Assembly: GCA_045588735.1 (NCBI GenBank)
Contig: JAZNET010000059.1
Span: 39,607 to 103,606 of the forward strand
DNA from: DTU089 sp045588735
Lineage (GTDB): Bacteria; Bacillota; Clostridia; Oscillospirales; Acutalibacteraceae
Direction: 5' to 3'
DNA: 64,000 bases
Positions 33,980 through 42,907 of this stretch are shown piece by piece. A model generated the notes under the pieces. That model saw nothing but the letters and a program-made list of their open reading frames with translations. It ran no database searches and was not told where the DNA came from. A program made the translations under genes and the position numbers. Every line of letters begins with the position of its first letter. Positions within the stretch are counted from its first letter, which is position 1.

Positions 33980-34087
33980 TTATTTTACAAGCAGGGCTAC
34001 GCTTTCAACGTGGGTGGTAGCAATGGAATTGCTACCATACGTCGTTGGAAACATATCCACCTCCGCCGTTGTAGGGAACTGATCTAC
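33980..34087 (-). pseudogene. Stray C-terminal fragment of a second RNA m5U methyltransferase
   Basis: Read leftward from about 34087, the frame gives GVDQFPTTAEVDMFPTT, then a 10-residue insert YGSNSIATT-like segment, then HVESVALLVK and a stop at 33980-33982. The intact methyltransferase upstream ends VDMFPRTSHVETVCLLSKK, so this is recognisably the same C-terminus from a diverged copy. The methyltransferase core is missing. At the DNA level only GATATGTTTCC is clearly shared, so it is not a recent duplicate. The VDQFPTT and VDMFPTT parts form an imperfect tandem repeat of 27-base period. There is no start codon or ribosome site, so I read it as debris left by insertion or recombination at this gene end. 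Confidence 0.6.
34015..34037. repeat. Perfect 10-bp inverted repeat inside the methyltransferase fragment
   Basis: TGGTAGCAAT (34015-34024) and ATTGCTACCA (34028-34037) are separated by three bases. In frame it accounts for the extra residues between MFPTT and HVESV, so it looks like a small palindromic element inserted without breaking the frame. Confidence 0.75.
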
Positions 34088-34091
34088 GCCA

Positions 34092-34475
34092 TTATCCCCA
34101 ATGCAATTCATAATAATACCAATTGTCCGTTATTTCTTTTATGAAACACCAATCCGTACCATTGTTTGGTTTACCAAAATAAGTACCGCCGTCAGATTCA
34201 TATCGTTCCCCCAAATTATTTCCATCATAAAAATCCGGAACAACAATCTCATTATTGGCAGAGTAATAGTACCCATAATAAACACCACCAACGGCTAATC
34301 CCGTTGCTTCATAATCGAAAAATTCTATTTCAGATTCAACAGACAATTCTTCGATATTCTCTAAAACATGATTTGAGATTTTTTCATATCTTGCATTAGA
34401 GACAGACATCCCTTCACAAGCAGCACAAGAAATTACAATCAACATACAAATCATAGCTAATACAAATTTTTTCAT
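34092..34475 (-). CDS. Small lipoprotein of unknown function
   Basis: The 127-residue protein has a signal peptide ending VISCAAC, with a lipobox Cys near residue 20, and an aromatic, acidic C-terminal domain (TDWCFIKEITDNWYYYELHWG at the end, with many Tyr/Trp). I do not recognise the family. ATG 34475 has AGGTGA at a normal distance, and that site overlaps the stop of the methyltransferase gene upstream. Codon use is more AT-rich and less like its neighbours (ATA, AAT and AGA frequent), which suits recent acquisition. It lies exactly between the intact methyltransferase end and the stray second end. Confidence 0.65.
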   Translation of the reverse strand: MKKFVLAMICMLIVISCAACEGMSVSNARYEKISNHVLENIEELSVESEIEFFDYEATGLAVGGVYYGYYYSANNEIVVPDFYDGNNLGERYESDGGTYFGKPNNGTDWCFIKEITDNWYYYELHWG

Positions 34476-34485
34476 CAAATTTCAC

Positions 34486-35835
34486 CTATTTCTTTGACAG
34501 CAGACAGACTGTCTCCACATGGCTTGTCCTCGGAAACATATCAACAGGTGTAACCTTTTTGGTTTCGTAGCCTAAGTCTGCAAGCCTTTTTGCATCTCTT
34601 GCCAAGGTCGCAGGGTCGCAGGAAACGTAAACGATTCTTTCGGGGGCTATTTCTGCAACGGTTTTCAAAAGCTCCTCATTACAGCCCTTGCGAGGTGGGT
34701 CAAGTATTACAACCTTAGGTGTAATGCTTCTTTCCTGCAATTCTTTAATTGCATCCTTCGCATCACCGCAAATGAATTCGGCGTTGCTTACATTGTTTAA
34801 CTCAGCGTTTGATTTAGCATCCTTAATTGCATCAGGAATTATCTCCACACCAATTAAGGAGCGTGCATTTTTAGCCATAGAAAGACCTATTGTACCTGTA
34901 CCGCAATAAAGGTCTAAAAAGTCGTCGTTTTCAGTAAGAGCGGCATATTCAGCGGCTTTGCCGTAAAGCAGCTCGGCGGTATCATGATTCACCTGGTAAA
35001 AGGAGAGGGGAGAAAGCTTTGCTTTTATACCGCAAAGAACGTCTGTAATAAAGCCCTCACCGTAAACTGTTTCGCACTCGTTTCCTAAAACTACGTTAGT
35101 TCTTTCTGTGTTTTTGTTTAGAATGAGCGTTTTAAAGCCGTTTACCTTCTTCAGCTCCTCAATAAGCACGTCACAGTTTTTTAGCGTGTCGCCGTTTATA
35201 ACAACACAAACCATAAGCTCGTTTGTGCTGAAGGCTTTTCTTAAGTAAACGTGCCTTATTAAGCCAACGTGCAAATCCTCGCTGTAAACGGGAATACTAT
35301 AGTCATTTATGAATTTTCTGATTATTTCAATTACCTTGCCGAATTCCTCCGGCTCTAAAAGACAGTCGTCACCGTCAATTACACGGTGGCTTTTTTTTGC
35401 GTAAAATCCAATTTTTAAGCTACCGTTTTCTCTTCTTACGGGGTACTGTGCTTTGTTTCTGTACCTTTCGGTGTTTTTTGAAACAATAATAGGCTCAAAT
35501 TCCGGCTCTAAATGCGCTATTCTCAAAAATGCATCCTTTACCTTTTCAGCCTTAAGTGAGGCTTCTGCAGCGTATTTAAGGTGCGAAAAGGAGCAACCGC
35601 CGCAATATTTAAAATGCTCGCAAAGCGGCTCTGTTCTGTCCTTTGAGGGTCTTATAATTTTCATTGCCTTGCCTATGGCATAGGTCTTTTTTGCCTTTAT
35701 TACGTGGCAGTTTATAACGTCGTTTTTTGCGGTGTTTTCAACAAATACCGCTATGCCGTCCTTTTTTCCTACACCGCTGCCCTCACTTGTGTAGCCGGTT
35801 ATTGTTAATTCAAAATCGTCGTTCTTTTTAATCAT
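34486..35835 (-). CDS. 23S rRNA (uracil-C5)-methyltransferase, RumA/RlmCD type
   Basis: The 449-residue enzyme methylates uracil in 23S rRNA using S-adenosylmethionine. It has an N-terminal TRAM domain, a 4Fe-4S cluster site with Cys72, Cys78 and Cys81 and a later Cys in GDDCLLEP, the SAM motif FLDLYCGTGTIGLSM, and the catalytic Cys406 in YVSCDPATLARD, with the general base Glu441 in HVE. The protein is complete. Whether it acts at U747, U1939 or both cannot be read here. It overlaps the RNase M5-like gene upstream by four bases. Confidence 0.92.
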   Translation of the reverse strand: MIKKNDDFELTITGYTSEGSGVGKKDGIAVFVENTAKNDVINCHVIKAKKTYAIGKAMKIIRPSKDRTEPLCEHFKYCGGCSFSHLKYAAEASLKAEKVKDAFLRIAHLEPEFEPIIVSKNTERYRNKAQYPVRRENGSLKIGFYAKKSHRVIDGDDCLLEPEEFGKVIEIIRKFINDYSIPVYSEDLHVGLIRHVYLRKAFSTNELMVCVVINGDTLKNCDVLIEELKKVNGFKTLILNKNTERTNVVLGNECETVYGEGFITDVLCGIKAKLSPLSFYQVNHDTAELLYGKAAEYAALTENDDFLDLYCGTGTIGLSMAKNARSLIGVEIIPDAIKDAKSNAELNNVSNAEFICGDAKDAIKELQERSITPKVVILDPPRKGCNEELLKTVAEIAPERIVYVSCDPATLARDAKRLADLGYETKKVTPVDMFPRTSHVETVCLLSKK

Positions 35836-36416
35836 AAATCATTTACAGCCTTTTTGTATTCCTCGTAGGTTAAAAACGTATTAATTATGGGTAATAGCTT
35901 GTTAGCCGAAAGTAATTCTGGCAAGTCGAGTGATTTTAAAAATGCCTTTCTTTTTGTGGCGCTGTCCTCTCTGCCTGAAAGCCCGTCCTCGTACAAATCG
36001 GTTTTTGTAACAAGCCTTCTTTTTGTTTCTTCGGTTTCCTCTGCTAAAACGCCTGCTTTTGTGAGGGCGTCTATAAGTATTTCCTTTGGTATGCCCTCTA
36101 CACCAAGCTTGCCTTCCTTAGAAGCCTCTGTTTTGCGCTTTTCCTTACCGAAAATATCCGGTATATAGGCGTGCTTTATTTCCTCAGGCGGTACAATACC
36201 GCCTATAAACGAGCGTATTTTAAAGCCGGCGGAGTCGCTGTCTGTTAAAATGAGAAGTCCCTTTGTTTTGGCAAGTCTTCTAATTAACCGTTGCTTTTCC
36301 TTATCGTTAAAAATTGCAAAGCCGTCGGTTTCTATTATGACTGCATCCAGTATAGTGTCCAGCTTTATTTTGTCGTATTTGCCTTCTACAATTACAACTC
36401 TGTCTGTTTTTATCAT
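35832..36416 (-). CDS. rnmV: RNase M5-like TOPRIM nuclease
   Basis: The 194-residue protein has a TOPRIM domain with VEGKYDKIKL (catalytic Glu) near residue 10 and LTDSDSAGFKIR (Asp-x-Asp) near residue 57, and a C-terminal helical domain of the M5 type. RNase M5 matures the 5S rRNA precursor. The length fits. It sits between holA and the rRNA methyltransferase, and its stop overlaps the next start (ATGA), so the two rRNA-acting proteins are coupled. The gene name is given by family match and position. Confidence 0.85.
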   Translation of the reverse strand: MIKTDRVVIVEGKYDKIKLDTILDAVIIETDGFAIFNDKEKQRLIRRLAKTKGLLILTDSDSAGFKIRSFIGGIVPPEEIKHAYIPDIFGKEKRKTEASKEGKLGVEGIPKEILIDALTKAGVLAEETEETKRRLVTKTDLYEDGLSGREDSATKRKAFLKSLDLPELLSANKLLPIINTFLTYEEYKKAVNDL

Positions 36417-36425
36417 TATAAATAC

Positions 36426-37478
36426 CTAAATTCTTAATAATCTTAAAACTAACTCTTCAAGCACCAGCTGTTCATTCTGACTTGTACTTTTTAGCTTGCG
36501 GTCTGCCTCGGCAAGTGCATCAAAAGCCTTGTGGAATTGCTCGTTGGAATATTTTGCACCATCTGCTACGGCGTTGTTTATTACAAAATCCCTCTTTTGG
36601 TAGGAGGGGAATATTTCTAACAACTCAAGCGGTTTAAGCCCTTTTTCTTTTATGGTTGAGGCACGGTACATATCAATAAAAGCCTTGCTTATTGTAGCCG
36701 AGATAACTACCGGCTCTACACGGAGCTTAAAAAGATTGTTAAGCGTAGAGTAAGCCTTGTCTGCCTCGCCGTTTGCAATATCTCTTGAAAGGGAAAATAT
36801 CTTTGCCTCGGTTGAAATTATAACTGTTTTATCTATTGCATCTCTTGTTATTTTGCCTGCACCCGTGTAAGCGCACACCTTGTCAAATTCATTACGGAGT
36901 GTGTTGTAGTCCGTACCTACAAGGTTTACTAGATAGGTGGCGTCTGCCTTGTCTATTTCACAGCCTTTTTTTGGTGCAGAATCCACAAGAAGCTTTACAA
37001 GGGAGTAGGAGGAGCGAGTGTCTATTTTTACTGCCGCGCCAAGCTTTTCAATAAGCTTTACGCTTTTGCTCCACCTTGTGTCCTTGTCGTCTACCTCAAT
37101 AGCGTCGTACCAAAAAATCAATATGGTAGTTTCGGGCAGGTCGTTTAAAATGTTTTCTAAATCCTCATTTAATTTGTAGTGATTATTTTCTTGCTTTATC
37201 CAGTATTCCTGAAAACGAAAATCTCTTACAAGTGTGCAGGTGTATTCACCCATCATAGGAAAGGTGGAAACGCAGTCGGCTAAGACCTCTAAGGTAACGT
37301 CTCTGCCGTCAAGCTCGTGAAAGTTAAAGTCCTTAAAATCCTTTTCCACAGTTTTGCTTATAATAAGGTTAACGTAGTGCTGTTTTAAATAATGCTCACT
37401 GCCGTAAATAAAGTAAGCACGCTGAAAATTACGCTCTTTAATTTGCTTTTTTAAATTGTCCTCTGTGTAAATAGCCAT
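36426..37478 (-). CDS. holA: DNA polymerase III delta subunit
   Basis: The 350-residue protein is the clamp-loader delta subunit, which opens the sliding clamp. It follows the family layout: an N-terminal AAA-like domain starting RAYFIYGSEHYLKQHY, a middle region with ETTILIFWYD, and a C-terminal collar domain with LFKLRVEPVVIS. There is no Walker A motif, as expected for delta. The start has an AGGTGG site. Position after comEC is the usual one in Firmicutes. Confidence 0.92.
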   Translation of the reverse strand: MAIYTEDNLKKQIKERNFQRAYFIYGSEHYLKQHYVNLIISKTVEKDFKDFNFHELDGRDVTLEVLADCVSTFPMMGEYTCTLVRDFRFQEYWIKQENNHYKLNEDLENILNDLPETTILIFWYDAIEVDDKDTRWSKSVKLIEKLGAAVKIDTRSSYSLVKLLVDSAPKKGCEIDKADATYLVNLVGTDYNTLRNEFDKVCAYTGAGKITRDAIDKTVIISTEAKIFSLSRDIANGEADKAYSTLNNLFKLRVEPVVISATISKAFIDMYRASTIKEKGLKPLELLEIFPSYQKRDFVINNAVADGAKYSNEQFHKAFDALAEADRKLKSTSQNEQLVLEELVLRLLRI

Positions 37479-37489
37479 TGCTTCACCAC

Positions 37490-39652
37490 CTAAAATTTTA
37501 GTGTGATATCATCACTTGTTGTTCTGTAAAAGCTTTCTGCATAAAGATACCCCAGTTTGTCGTTCTTGTGTATTGTTGTTTCCTCATCGGAGCAAACAAT
37601 AAGCGTATCTACAGTAGTGCAGTAGCCGTCGGGGATGCTTTCGGATAAAATTAATACGTTAATTTTACCGAATTCATTTTCTATTTCCTTCAGATTATTG
37701 TGTTTTGAAAACGAAAGCACAATAATTTTCTCATTGAACTCTATTATAGCACAATTTTTGCCGTATGTGTCAAAAATTCTTGTTTTTATGGAGTCGTTTA
37801 ATGTGTACGTAAAATTACTTGAAACCTCAGACGTATTAAATACGTCTGTTTTAAATTTGTAGAGTGTATCGTTAACAAAGCCTGTTATCAGAGAGCGCTC
37901 TGAGTAAAAAGCCTCGTTTATTTTCTCTATCGTGTTAATTTGCTCCTTGTTAATATGCGTTATGGCAAGCAAATCAAGTGTATCGTTATTTGTTTTCGGT
38001 AAATAGGTGTAATCACTGCCGTACAGCTTTTCGGGTACGTTTATAACAACGTAATGCGTGCCGCTTTTTATAATTATATTTGGCGTTGCGGTGTTGCCTA
38101 ATACCGTAAATGAGGTATTTGATTTTAAAGGAATTACAGAAAGAATCAAGGCTGCAATAACAGGTAAAGGAATTACGGCTGCTAAAAATCTTTTTAAAAA
38201 GAGTTTTTCTCGTTTGCTTTTTGAGTAAAGAATAAATATCAGGAAAAATACAACAGAAAGAGCAATTCCTGCATAAATAAAATAAGGGTTTGCACTAACT
38301 GAAGAAAACTTAAAGGAAGCCGTAAATTTAATGATATTTATAAGTGCTTTTAAAACGAACTCTGTTGCATCAAAAAGCAGTTCTGCTAAAAACGTGAAGG
38401 GCGCAAAGCTTGCCGCAAGAGAAATAAGCGTCATTACCATAGCTGCGTACGCTATGTTTAGGGTAAGAAGATTTGTAACGGGTGCAATAATACTTACCGT
38501 TCCAAAATAATAAACCGAAGCGGGTAGGGTAAAAAGAGTGGAAAAAAGACTTATTAAAAGTGATGCGTAAACAAATTGTATAAGCTTCTTTATGAGCTGT
38601 GGCAGCTTTTTCTTTTCTAAAAGCGGTAATAAAGCATAATTAAATCTGCTGCTTAAAACTACACCTAAGGTTGCTAAAAATGAAAGGAAAAAGGAAGGTG
38701 AGAGCAGCACAAAGGGGTTTATAATAAGAATGCACCCTGCTGAAAAGCCTAATGAGTTAATGCTGTCTGAACGTTTCTTAAATAAAGGTCCGAGCAGAGT
38801 TATGCCCATCATAAAGGCGGATCTTGTTACGGAGGGTGTAAAGCCTGAAATTATGCACAGAAAAATTAGTATTATAATACCGCTTAAATTCGCATATTTT
38901 TCCTTAATTTTGAAAAGCTTTAAGGTGTTTAATATTAAGCCGCACCAAAGTGAGGTGTGAAGTCCCGAAACTGCAAGCAGGTGAGCAGCACCGCTTTTGC
39001 GAAAGGCATCACTCGACTTGTCGCTTACGTTATCGGTACCGCCAAAAAGCATACCCGCTGCAATGCCGAAAGTGTCGCCGTGCATATAGCCTGAAAGCTT
39101 TTCTAAGCACGCTTCTTTAAAGTTTAACACGTAATAATACAAATCCTTGTCGCATTCTCCGAGCTTGTCCTGCGAGGTAAAGCTAACCGCCTTTAAAAAG
39201 ATTTTTTCGGAAAGCTCACCGGTGCTTGTATTCTCAATGATTACTGCATTGTTAAGAAAAATCTTGTCATAAACAGAGTAGCTTTCTTCTGATTCAAAGC
39301 TCAGCTTTGCTTTGGCGTCCTCGTTGTTTACGGAAGAGGTTTTTATTACGTAGTATCCGTCGCCGACTTCAATAACCTTACCGACCACGTTGCAGGCGGT
39401 ACCGTCATATTTGCAGGCTTTTTCAAAGGAAATACCTTGTACAAAAAGTACTGCGGAAGAAAACAGCACGCTTACACATATAGTAGGAATTATTATTAAA
39501 TCCTTTACTTTTTTATTTTTGGAAATAATGAAAAATAAAAATACCGCCACTGCTGTTAGTGAAGCCACAAAAAGCGTACTGCCTTTCAAAATGAAAAACA
39601 GTGACGCTAATGTGAAAACTACTAATCCGAATACAAGTGACGGTCTTTTCAT
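37490..39652 (-). CDS. comEC: ComEC/Rec2-family DNA uptake channel with a degenerate MBL domain
   Basis: The 720-residue membrane protein forms the channel for single-stranded DNA entry in competence. It has two N-terminal helices, the DUF4131-type soluble domain, a competence domain with GLHTSLWCGLI and VTRSAFMMG, and about ten helices in all. The C-terminal MBL-fold domain is present by length and strand pattern. Its metal motif should be H-x-H-x-D-H, but here the place reads LAITHINKEQIN, so only one His remains and catalysis is unlikely. The start has no clear ribosome site and probably relies on coupling to the HIT gene. holA follows at 12 bases. Confidence 0.87.
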   Translation of the reverse strand: MKRPSLVFGLVVFTLASLFFILKGSTLFVASLTAVAVFLFFIISKNKKVKDLIIIPTICVSVLFSSAVLFVQGISFEKACKYDGTACNVVGKVIEVGDGYYVIKTSSVNNEDAKAKLSFESEESYSVYDKIFLNNAVIIENTSTGELSEKIFLKAVSFTSQDKLGECDKDLYYYVLNFKEACLEKLSGYMHGDTFGIAAGMLFGGTDNVSDKSSDAFRKSGAAHLLAVSGLHTSLWCGLILNTLKLFKIKEKYANLSGIIILIFLCIISGFTPSVTRSAFMMGITLLGPLFKKRSDSINSLGFSAGCILIINPFVLLSPSFFLSFLATLGVVLSSRFNYALLPLLEKKKLPQLIKKLIQFVYASLLISLFSTLFTLPASVYYFGTVSIIAPVTNLLTLNIAYAAMVMTLISLAASFAPFTFLAELLFDATEFVLKALINIIKFTASFKFSSVSANPYFIYAGIALSVVFFLIFILYSKSKREKLFLKRFLAAVIPLPVIAALILSVIPLKSNTSFTVLGNTATPNIIIKSGTHYVVINVPEKLYGSDYTYLPKTNNDTLDLLAITHINKEQINTIEKINEAFYSERSLITGFVNDTLYKFKTDVFNTSEVSSNFTYTLNDSIKTRIFDTYGKNCAIIEFNEKIIVLSFSKHNNLKEIENEFGKINVLILSESIPDGYCTTVDTLIVCSDEETTIHKNDKLGYLYAESFYRTTSDDITLKF

Positions 39653-39661
39653 AATTTTAAA

Positions 39662-40000
39662 TTATCCTGCGGGCCAGGTGAAGTTTCTGCCTGAAAGCAG
39701 GTGGAAGTGTATGTGCTTAACAGTCTGTCCTGCAGAGTCACCGCAGTTGTTAACAACTCTGAAGCCATCCTTCATATCGAGTTCCTTGCTGAGCTTTGCT
39801 ATAACCTCAAAAATATGAGAAATAACTGCACTGTTTTCTTCTGTTATATCAGCTGCAGAAGCAATGTGCTCTTTAGGAATTACAAGAATGTGTGTTGGAG
39901 CCTGTGGCTCAAGGTCGTTAAATGCAACAACGGTATCGTCCTCGTAAACCTTTGTTGCAGGGATTTCGCCGTTTGCTATTTTACAAAAAATACAATCCAT
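39662..40000 (-). CDS. HIT-family nucleotide hydrolase
   Basis: The 112-residue protein has the histidine triad HIHFHLLSG and the N-terminal zinc-type segment DCIFCKIANGEIP. It removes AMP from adenylated compounds, such as aminoacyl-AMP or lysyl-AMP analogues. ATG 40000 is used; a GTG at 40009 overlaps its AAAGGGTG site. It starts two bases after the alaS stop, and the pair would fit clearing of misdirected aminoacyl-AMP, although that link is inference. Confidence 0.93.
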   Translation of the reverse strand: MDCIFCKIANGEIPATKVYEDDTVVAFNDLEPQAPTHILVIPKEHIASAADITEENSAVISHIFEVIAKLSKELDMKDGFRVVNNCGDSAGQTVKHIHFHLLSGRNFTWPAG

Positions 40001-40001
40001 A

Positions 40002-42638
40002 TTATTCACCCTTTAAAATTTCTTCTGCCTTTTTAAGTGCTTCGGTTATTTTAGAAATATCCTTACCGCCAGCCATAGCTGAATCCGGCTTGCCGCCGCC
40101 TGAGCCGCCTGCAACCTGTGCAACAGCTCTTACTATGTTACCTGCGTGAGCGCCGTTTGCTATAGCAGCCTTGCCGCAGTAGCAAGCAAATGAGCAGGTG
40201 CCCTTTGCGCTTTGTTCTGCTGCAAGCACTACAACAATGTCATCACCCTTATCCTTAGAGGAGTCAAGCATTGAACGAAGGGCGTTAGCATCCGCCTCAC
40301 CAAGGGTAGCGGTAATAAGCTTGTAAGCGCCTATTTCTTTTACGTTATCAAAAAGATTTCCTGCTTTTTGCTTTGCAATTTCTGCCTTTAATTCCTCAAG
40401 CTCTTTTTCCTTTGCTTTGAGCTCCTGAGAAAGAGCAGCCGCCTTGTTTGCAAGGTCGTTTATGTTAGCAAGCTTCATAGCGTTAGCAGCATTTTGTATA
40501 AGCTCCTCGCGTGAATCAAGGTATTTAATAACTCCGTTTGCAGTAACACCTTCAATTCTTCTTACACCTGCAGCAACAGAGGATTCAGAAACAATTCTGA
40601 AAAGACCAATGTTACCGGTGTTAGAAACGTGAGTACCACCGCAAAGCTCTGTTGAGAAGCCGTTTGCAGCAGTAACAACTCTTACAGTGTCACCGTATTT
40701 TTCACCGAAGAGTGCCATAGCACCCTTTTTCTTTGCATCCTCAATAGCCATTTCTTCCATTGTAACAGGAAGAGCAGAAAGAATGATTTCGTTAACTCTG
40801 TTTTCGATTTTTGCAATTTCTTCACCTGAAAGGGCAGAGAAATGTGAGAAGTCGAAACGAACAGCGCTTTCGTTTACAAGCTGACCTGCCTGCTCAACGT
40901 GTGTGCCTAAAATTTCTCTTAATGCAGCCTGGAGAAGGTGTGCAACAGTGTGGTTTTTCATTATTGCCTCTCTGCGAGCCTTGTTTACGCTAACGTTAAC
41001 CTTGTCGCCGACCTTAATTGTGTCTCCCTCAGCTAAAGCACCGTGGTGAAGGAATACACCTTCTGCAGTTTTTGTTGTGTTTGTAACCTCAAAGGTGCTG
41101 TCGTTAATTGAAATAACACCTGTGTCACCAACCTGACCGCCGCCCTCACCGTAAAGGGTGGTTGTATCAAGAACAATAACGCCGTCCTGCTCTGCACCTA
41201 TAAAGTCAACCTTTTCGCCGTTTACAGCAATCGCTTTTACAGTTGCCCGGCAGTCAAGTGCTTCATAGCCAAGGAATTTAGTAGCGCCTATTTCTTTAAA
41301 GGAAATGTCTGAGCCCTTCCAGCCCTCTGTGCCTGCAACCTTTCTTGCATCCTTTGCCATCTGCTTTGCCTTTTTAAGGAGCTCCTCGAATTCCTCGTTG
41401 TTAACACTCATTCCGTTTTCCTCAAGAATTTCTCTTGTTAAATCAATCGGGAAGCCGTAGGTATCCTGAAGCTTAAATGCATCTGCACCTGAAAGCACCT
41501 TGCCCTCGGTGTTTTTCATCATTTCGTTAAGAAGCTCAAGTCCGCTGTCAATTGTTTTATAGAAGCTGCTTTCTTCCATAGCAATAACTTTTGTAATGTA
41601 ATCCTGCTTTTCACGAAGAACAGGGTATGCGTTTTCGTTTTCTTTAATAACAGTTTCACAAACCTCTGCCAAGAAAGGTCTGTCTATGCCTAAAAGTCTG
41701 CCGTGACGTGCCGCTCTTCTTAAAAGTCTTCTTAAAACGTAGCCGCGGCCAACGTTTGAAGGAATAACACCGTCACCAATCATAAAGGTGGTTGAACGAA
41801 TGTGGTCTGTAATAACGCGAAGAGAAACGTCGTGCTTTTCATTTGCGTGGTATTCAATACCTGCAATTGAAATAATGTGCTTCATAATATTCTGCACGGT
41901 GTCAACCTCAAAAAGGTTGTTTACGTCCTGGCAAATAACAGCAAGTCTTTCAAGACCCATACCTGTATCAATGTTAGGATTCTTAAGAGGTGTGTAATTG
42001 TTTTTGCCATCGTTTTCAAACTGTGTGAAAACAAGATTCCAAAACTCAACAAATCTGTCGCAATCGCAGCCAACCTTACAGTCAGGTGAGCCACAGCCGT
42101 ATTTTTCACCGCGGTCGTAGTAAAGCTCTGAGCAAGGACCGCAAGGACCTTGACCGTGCTCCCAGAAGTTGTCCTCCTTACCAAAACGAACCATATGGTC
42201 AGGCTTTACGCCAATATCCTTGGTCCAGATGTCGTAGGCCTCGTCATCATCAAGGTAAACGCTGCAATAAATTTTGTCGGGGTCCATTTTTACAACCTCG
42301 GTGCAGAATTCCCAAGCCCACGGAATAACCTCTTTTTTAAAGTAATCACCAAAAGAGAAATTACCGAGCATCTCAAAATAGGTACCGTGACGAGCGGTAA
42401 TACCAACTCTTTCAATGTCGGGTGTACGAATACATTTTTGGCAGGTTGTAACTCTTTTTTTAGGAGGAGTTTCTTCACCTGTGAAATATTTTTTCATAGG
42501 AGTCATACCTGCATTGATAAGAAGAATACTCTTATCTCCCTGCGGAACAAGAGGGAAGCTTGGTAATCTTAAGTGCTCCTTGCTTTCAAAGAATTTCAAG
42601 TACATTTCTCTTAATTCGTTAACGCCTGTCCATTCCAT
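40002..42638 (-). CDS. alaS: Alanyl-tRNA synthetase
   Basis: The 878-residue enzyme charges tRNA(Ala). It has the class II catalytic domain (TARHGTYFEMLGNFSF, RVITDHIRSTTF), the editing domain with HTVAH and CGGTHV zinc ligands, and the C-terminal DHHA1/C-Ala region with GGSGGGKPDSAMAGG. ATG 42638 follows AAGGATG. The longer reading frame runs back into the T-box leader and is rejected. A T-box and its promoter precede the gene. It is first in the leftward alaS-HIT-comEC-holA-rnmV-rRNA methyltransferase group. Confidence 0.97.
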   Translation of the reverse strand: MEWTGVNELREMYLKFFESKEHLRLPSFPLVPQGDKSILLINAGMTPMKKYFTGEETPPKKRVTTCQKCIRTPDIERVGITARHGTYFEMLGNFSFGDYFKKEVIPWAWEFCTEVVKMDPDKIYCSVYLDDDEAYDIWTKDIGVKPDHMVRFGKEDNFWEHGQGPCGPCSELYYDRGEKYGCGSPDCKVGCDCDRFVEFWNLVFTQFENDGKNNYTPLKNPNIDTGMGLERLAVICQDVNNLFEVDTVQNIMKHIISIAGIEYHANEKHDVSLRVITDHIRSTTFMIGDGVIPSNVGRGYVLRRLLRRAARHGRLLGIDRPFLAEVCETVIKENENAYPVLREKQDYITKVIAMEESSFYKTIDSGLELLNEMMKNTEGKVLSGADAFKLQDTYGFPIDLTREILEENGMSVNNEEFEELLKKAKQMAKDARKVAGTEGWKGSDISFKEIGATKFLGYEALDCRATVKAIAVNGEKVDFIGAEQDGVIVLDTTTLYGEGGGQVGDTGVISINDSTFEVTNTTKTAEGVFLHHGALAEGDTIKVGDKVNVSVNKARREAIMKNHTVAHLLQAALREILGTHVEQAGQLVNESAVRFDFSHFSALSGEEIAKIENRVNEIILSALPVTMEEMAIEDAKKKGAMALFGEKYGDTVRVVTAANGFSTELCGGTHVSNTGNIGLFRIVSESSVAAGVRRIEGVTANGVIKYLDSREELIQNAANAMKLANINDLANKAAALSQELKAKEKELEELKAEIAKQKAGNLFDNVKEIGAYKLITATLGEADANALRSMLDSSKDKGDDIVVVLAAEQSAKGTCSFACYCGKAAIANGAHAGNIVRAVAQVAGGSGGGKPDSAMAGGKDISKITEALKKAEEILKGE

Positions 42639-42659
42639 TTTTAACACATCCTTATAAAA

Positions 42660-42900
42660 ATTCAAAATTTGACAAAATAAAAAAGCACATTCTGCAACAC
42701 GGGACGGAATAACCGCGGTACCACCCGAATTGTGCAAAATGCACCACCTCAAAATCTCTTAACGCGAGAAAACGTGCCGTTTTAAGGCAAGCTCTGCGGT
42801 AGCAGATAAAAGGAGCAATAAAGAATTTTCAGCAGCCATTCTCTCTCTGTGTATTGCTACGGATTATCATTCCGCTTCATAGCTTATATCATTAAATTTA
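42660..42900 (-). promoter_or_regulatory. T-box riboswitch controlling alaS
   Basis: On the minus strand the conserved T-box core TGGTACCGCGG lies at 42723-42713, within the antiterminator. A following stem that closes on CCCG/CGGG and ends in T's (to about 42680) is the terminator. Stem I is formed by GCGG (42875-42872) with CCGC (42799-42796), and by AGCAATA with TATTGCT. In the loop on its 3' side the codon GCT (42803-42801), followed by A, is a good alanine specifier. Uncharged tRNA(Ala) would therefore switch alaS on. Confidence 0.9.
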
Positions 42901-42907
42901 CTTGTAT

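Noticed and set aside
42639..42752. Longer N-terminus for alanyl-tRNA synthetase
   Set aside because: It lies in the T-box antiterminator, and the family start MEWTGVNELR at 42638 has its own ribosome site.
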